This document shows positions 61,841 to 64,000 of a stretch of DNA of 64,000 bases, one piece after another (positions within the stretch are counted from its first letter, which is position 1; every line of letters begins with the position of its first letter). The notes beneath the pieces are model-generated. The model saw only the letters and a list, made by a program, of their open reading frames with translations. It was not told the DNA's origin and ran no database searches. The position numbers and the translations under genes were made by a program. This stretch comes from Rothia endophytica (GTDB lineage: Bacteria > Actinomycetota > Actinomycetes > Actinomycetales > Micrococcaceae), in contig NZ_CAKMSJ010000001.1 of the NCBI RefSeq assembly GCF_928381505.1, forward strand, positions 372,001 through 436,000, read 5' to 3'.

Positions 61841-62620
61841 ATGAATACAGCAAGCTCGCATAGCGCACCTGAGCCCCCGGGCAGGTCTACCGGTCGCCCT
61901 AGCTACAGGGAGGGCAAATACCCTGTACTAGCTCTCTTCCCCTACCTCCTAGTTGCCGCCACCATCCTCGCTGCTCTCTCGGGAGCACGCCACCTGCTCT
62001 ACCGTATTGCACCAGAGATGACCTGGCTTCATTCAGGAGAGCTGCACCGACTCTTGGACGTTAATGGAGAAGGCAACCTGATTGTCTGGTTCACTGCCGG
62101 CCTCTGGCTGGTTCTGGGTCTTACCGCAACCGGGTTAGGCGTACTTTTAGGTGACAGGCGCATGTTCGTCCTATCAGCGGTCGGGTTTCTAGCATCAATG
62201 GATGAAACCGCATCAATCCATGAAAGTTTCAACCATGTTGGCTGGGCGCTCGCTGACCGTTGGGGGCTAACGGTGAGCACCTGGCCCTGGGTATTTTTTG
62301 GGGCACCCGTAGCGCTGGCCGTCGTGCTGATTACCGTTCCTCTTTTGCGCTCTCTGCCCACAGCCGTCAGCAAAACACTGATCATAGCTGGGCTGATATT
62401 TCTGACCGCAGTGCTTTTTCTGGAAGCAATTTCAGGTCTCTTTATGGACGGAGACACCGCCACCAACCCGGTTGCCTATGTGCTGGTTACCCACGCTGAA
62501 GAGTACCTCGAAATGGTAGCCATCTCTCTTGCTCTCTCAGCCCTGGTAGCCCTCACCCGGTGGGATAAGGAAACCCGCACCGTGCGCGCAAGAGTAGCCC
62601 TATCCCACCCTAAAGACTAA
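61841..62620 (+). CDS. Membrane protein of unknown function
   Basis: 259 residues, about six membrane helices after a polar 25-residue N-terminus. Acidic and His residues lie in or near helices: SMDETASIHESFNHVGW between helices 3 and 4 and VTHAEEYLEMVAISL before the last. Such (S/L)DE-x-x-x-(I/L)HE plus (A/E)EE-(Y/W)-LE patterns suggest a metal or proton site in an integral membrane enzyme, but I recognise no family. ATG follows AAAAAGGAG. A 280-bp gap precedes it, with a small GTCG/CGAC hairpin near 61780 and no other feature. Confidence 0.72.
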   Translation: MNTASSHSAPEPPGRSTGRPSYREGKYPVLALFPYLLVAATILAALSGARHLLYRIAPEMTWLHSGELHRLLDVNGEGNLIVWFTAGLWLVLGLTATGLGVLLGDRRMFVLSAVGFLASMDETASIHESFNHVGWALADRWGLTVSTWPWVFFGAPVALAVVLITVPLLRSLPTAVSKTLIIAGLIFLTAVLFLEAISGLFMDGDTATNPVAYVLVTHAEEYLEMVAISLALSALVALTRWDKETRTVRARVALSHPKD

Positions 62621-62635
62621 CTGGCATGGGGCACT

Positions 62636-63082
62636 CTAGTACCCCAGACGGAAGCGTCGGCCGGTTAACTTCTGCGGGGTTAGTTCCACGAATTCCAGCT
62701 TTTCGGTATCCAGCCACGGCGCCAGATTGAGCTTCTTCACCTCATCAATTTCTTGGGAGCCTGTGAGAAGGCGGGCGGTAGCAAAAACATTGACTGAGTG
62801 AGCATGATGACCTTCGGCGCGATCAAACTGCACCGTAACTTTCTCTTCAAGAATCAGCTGAGTTAGTTTAGAGCCGGCTGCTGTGCGGAAATAAATCTTT
62901 TCCCCGTCAGTCACGATGTTGAGAGGGGTGATGTGCACAAAACCGTCCTCGCCTAGCGTCCCCAGACGGGCAAACCTGGTGCTCTTAATGAGCTCCCATA
63001 CCTGCTCATCGTCGAGCACTGTGATCGCCGGTTCCTTTTCAGCGGGCTGATTTTGGTCTTGAATGTTCATTGGAATACTCAT
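62636..63082 (-). CDS. Pyridoxamine 5'-phosphate oxidase-fold protein, paralogue
   Basis: 148 residues. Split-barrel domain: VWELIKSTRFARLGTLGEDGFVHITPLNIVTDGEKIYFRTAAGSKL, AEGHHAHSVNVFATARLL, and ELTPQKLTGRRFRLG. Similar to the 57234 gene, so an old duplication; both may use F420 or FMN. ATG 63082 (MSIPMN) has GATAAT-GGAGGT directly before it; GTG 63100 would start in the -10 box. It diverges from the helicase gene. Confidence 0.88.
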   Translation of the reverse strand: MSIPMNIQDQNQPAEKEPAITVLDDEQVWELIKSTRFARLGTLGEDGFVHITPLNIVTDGEKIYFRTAAGSKLTQLILEEKVTVQFDRAEGHHAHSVNVFATARLLTGSQEIDEVKKLNLAPWLDTEKLEFVELTPQKLTGRRFRLGY

Positions 63083-63236
63083 ACCTCCATTATCACGCAC
63101 CCTATTGCCTAAGTCACAGAGGTGGCACTTTATTTCGGCGACTTAGGCACATAGCTCGGTATAAGTTTGCTGGAGAAGGGGTTGATTCTCAGGTAACAGC
63201 ACGGGTGCTCTGCGGTCAGGGGTGATAATGGGAGGT

Positions 63237-64000
63237 ATGTCTGTTCCAACTCCCGCACCCGGTGAATCGCCAGTAGCCCCTAGCCCGGCGTCCGGCACTC
63301 ACCCCGTGGACGCAGCCCCGGTTGCATTGCGGGAGATGCTGCAGAGACTGGGGTACGGCAGCCATCCACCTCAAATCACGCATGTGCAGACCTTAGCAGC
63401 CCAAGAAGCTGTGACCTCCCCCTGGCCCGAGTGGGCACACCCCCGAGTCGTAGAAGCCTACCAATTTTTGGGTGTGGACCAGCCCTACCGGCACCAGGTT
63501 GAGGCCGCAGATGCCGCCCACAGCTCACCTGGCAACAGGCACGTTATTCTTGCCACCGGCACAGCTTCGGGTAAATCGCTTGGCTACCAGCTACCGGCGC
63601 TGGACGCTATCTACCGAGGGGAAATCGGCGAGGGCGGGGCAGGCTTTATTTCTGGCAGGGCAACAGCTCTCTACCTCTCCCCCACCAAAGCTCTAGCTGC
63701 CGACCAGCTAGCATCACTTCGCTCCCTCAATCTGCCTGGCCTGGTGCCCGAAACCTACGACGGCGACACCCCTGCCGCTGACCGCCGCTTTATTCGTGAA
63801 CGCGCCAACCTGGTGCTCTGTAACCCAGACATGCTACACCACGCTATCTTGCCCAACCACGGTCACTGGTCCGTTTTTCTGCGCAAGCTGCGCTACGTGA
63901 TTATCGACGAGGCTCATAGCTACCGCGGCGTATTCGGTGCCCACGTGGCGGTGCTCCTGCGGCGCCTTCGCAGAATCTGCCGGCACTACGGTGTCACCCC
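63237..64000 (+). CDS. DEAD/DEAH-box helicase, C-terminal end cut off by the window
   Basis: 254 codons are present and the gene runs off the right edge. Walker A is [13 protein letters not shown] (about residue 105), motif Ia [13 protein letters not shown], Ib [13 protein letters not shown] (VPETYDGDT), and motif [12 protein letters not shown]. This matches the YprA/Lhr-like helicases with a C-terminal DUF1998 Cys cluster, here outside the window. The ATG 63237 follows GATAAT-GGGAGGT; both ribosome binding site and leaderless readings are possible. Likely role in DNA repair or recombination; not specific. Confidence 0.93.
   Translation, partial: MSVPTPAPGESPVAPSPASGTHPVDAAPVALREMLQRLGYGSHPPQITHVQTLAAQEAVTSPWPEWAHPRVVEAYQFLGVDQPYRHQVEAADAAHSSPGNRHVILATGTASGKSLGYQLPALDAIYRGEIGEGGAGFISGRATALYLSPTKALAADQLASLRSLNLPGLVPETYDGDTPAADRRFIRERANLVLCNPDMLHHAILPNHGHWSVFLRKLRYVIIDEAHSYRGVFGAHVAVLLRRLRRICRHYGVT

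Overview
The window is chromosomal DNA of an actinobacterium, most likely a member of the Micrococcaceae and quite possibly Rothia. Reasons: moderately high GC by eye; a complete menaquinone pathway core with polyprenyl diphosphate synthase; a system II cytochrome c maturation operon; a tiny AURKAIP1/bS22-type ribosomal protein of the actinobacterial kind; a topoisomerase I with a Lys/Ala-rich tail; a MetP/MetS importer; and many genes whose start codon sits 6-7 nt after a TANNNT -10 box, the layout of actinobacterial leaderless transcripts. The genus is inferred from gene content, not proven.

Layout. 1-7.7 kb: fur-catalase operon with its operator, tRNA-Tyr, a small unknown gene, yajQ, htpX, a sigma factor fused to a zinc-finger/membrane/repeat extension, a 0.9-kb gene-free stretch rich in hairpins (candidate noncoding RNA), and a second Fur gene with its own dyad operator. 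7.7-16.6 kb: MMPL transporter, SseB-like and DUF6882-like proteins, RarD, and a polar amino acid ABC importer. 16.8-36.1 kb: menaquinone genes menG, polyprenyl synthase, menD, menC, menB, menE and menA, interleaved with metP/metS, a cupin, a DUF805 protein, a PAP2 phosphatase, an MBL hydrolase, gluQ, an EamA exporter, putP, an exonuclease-BRCT gene and a pair of small membrane proteins. 36.1-44 kb: small membrane proteins, a PadR-HAAS pair, ccsB-resB-ccdA-tlpA, a phosphatase, a glutaredoxin-like protein and bS22. 44.3-54 kb: two adjacent regulators with the same odd architecture (N-terminal winged helix, long disordered region, basic tail), acuC, trkH-trkA, a candidate small RNA, proC, a TIM-barrel isomerase and ppx. 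54-64 kb: a long-stem structured element, topA, two PPOX-fold proteins, a methyltransferase, a thiamine-binding protein, a wrecked pyrimidine-dimer glycosylase gene, a GyrI-like protein, trhO, a membrane protein and the start of a DEAD/DEAH helicase.

How the parts fit. MenD, MenC, MenE and MenB convert isochorismate to DHNA-CoA; MenA attaches the polyprenyl chain made by the synthase at 17.5 kb; MenG methylates the product. Menaquinone feeds the respiratory chain, whose c-type cytochromes need the TlpA-CcdA-ResB-CcsB system. Nothing here looks like a prophage, insertion sequence, defence island or CRISPR locus. The parts least explained by known families are the structured noncoding elements at 6.36-6.89, 50.85-51.02 and 54.10-54.27 kb, the leader of metP, the fused sigma factor and the pair of tailed regulators.
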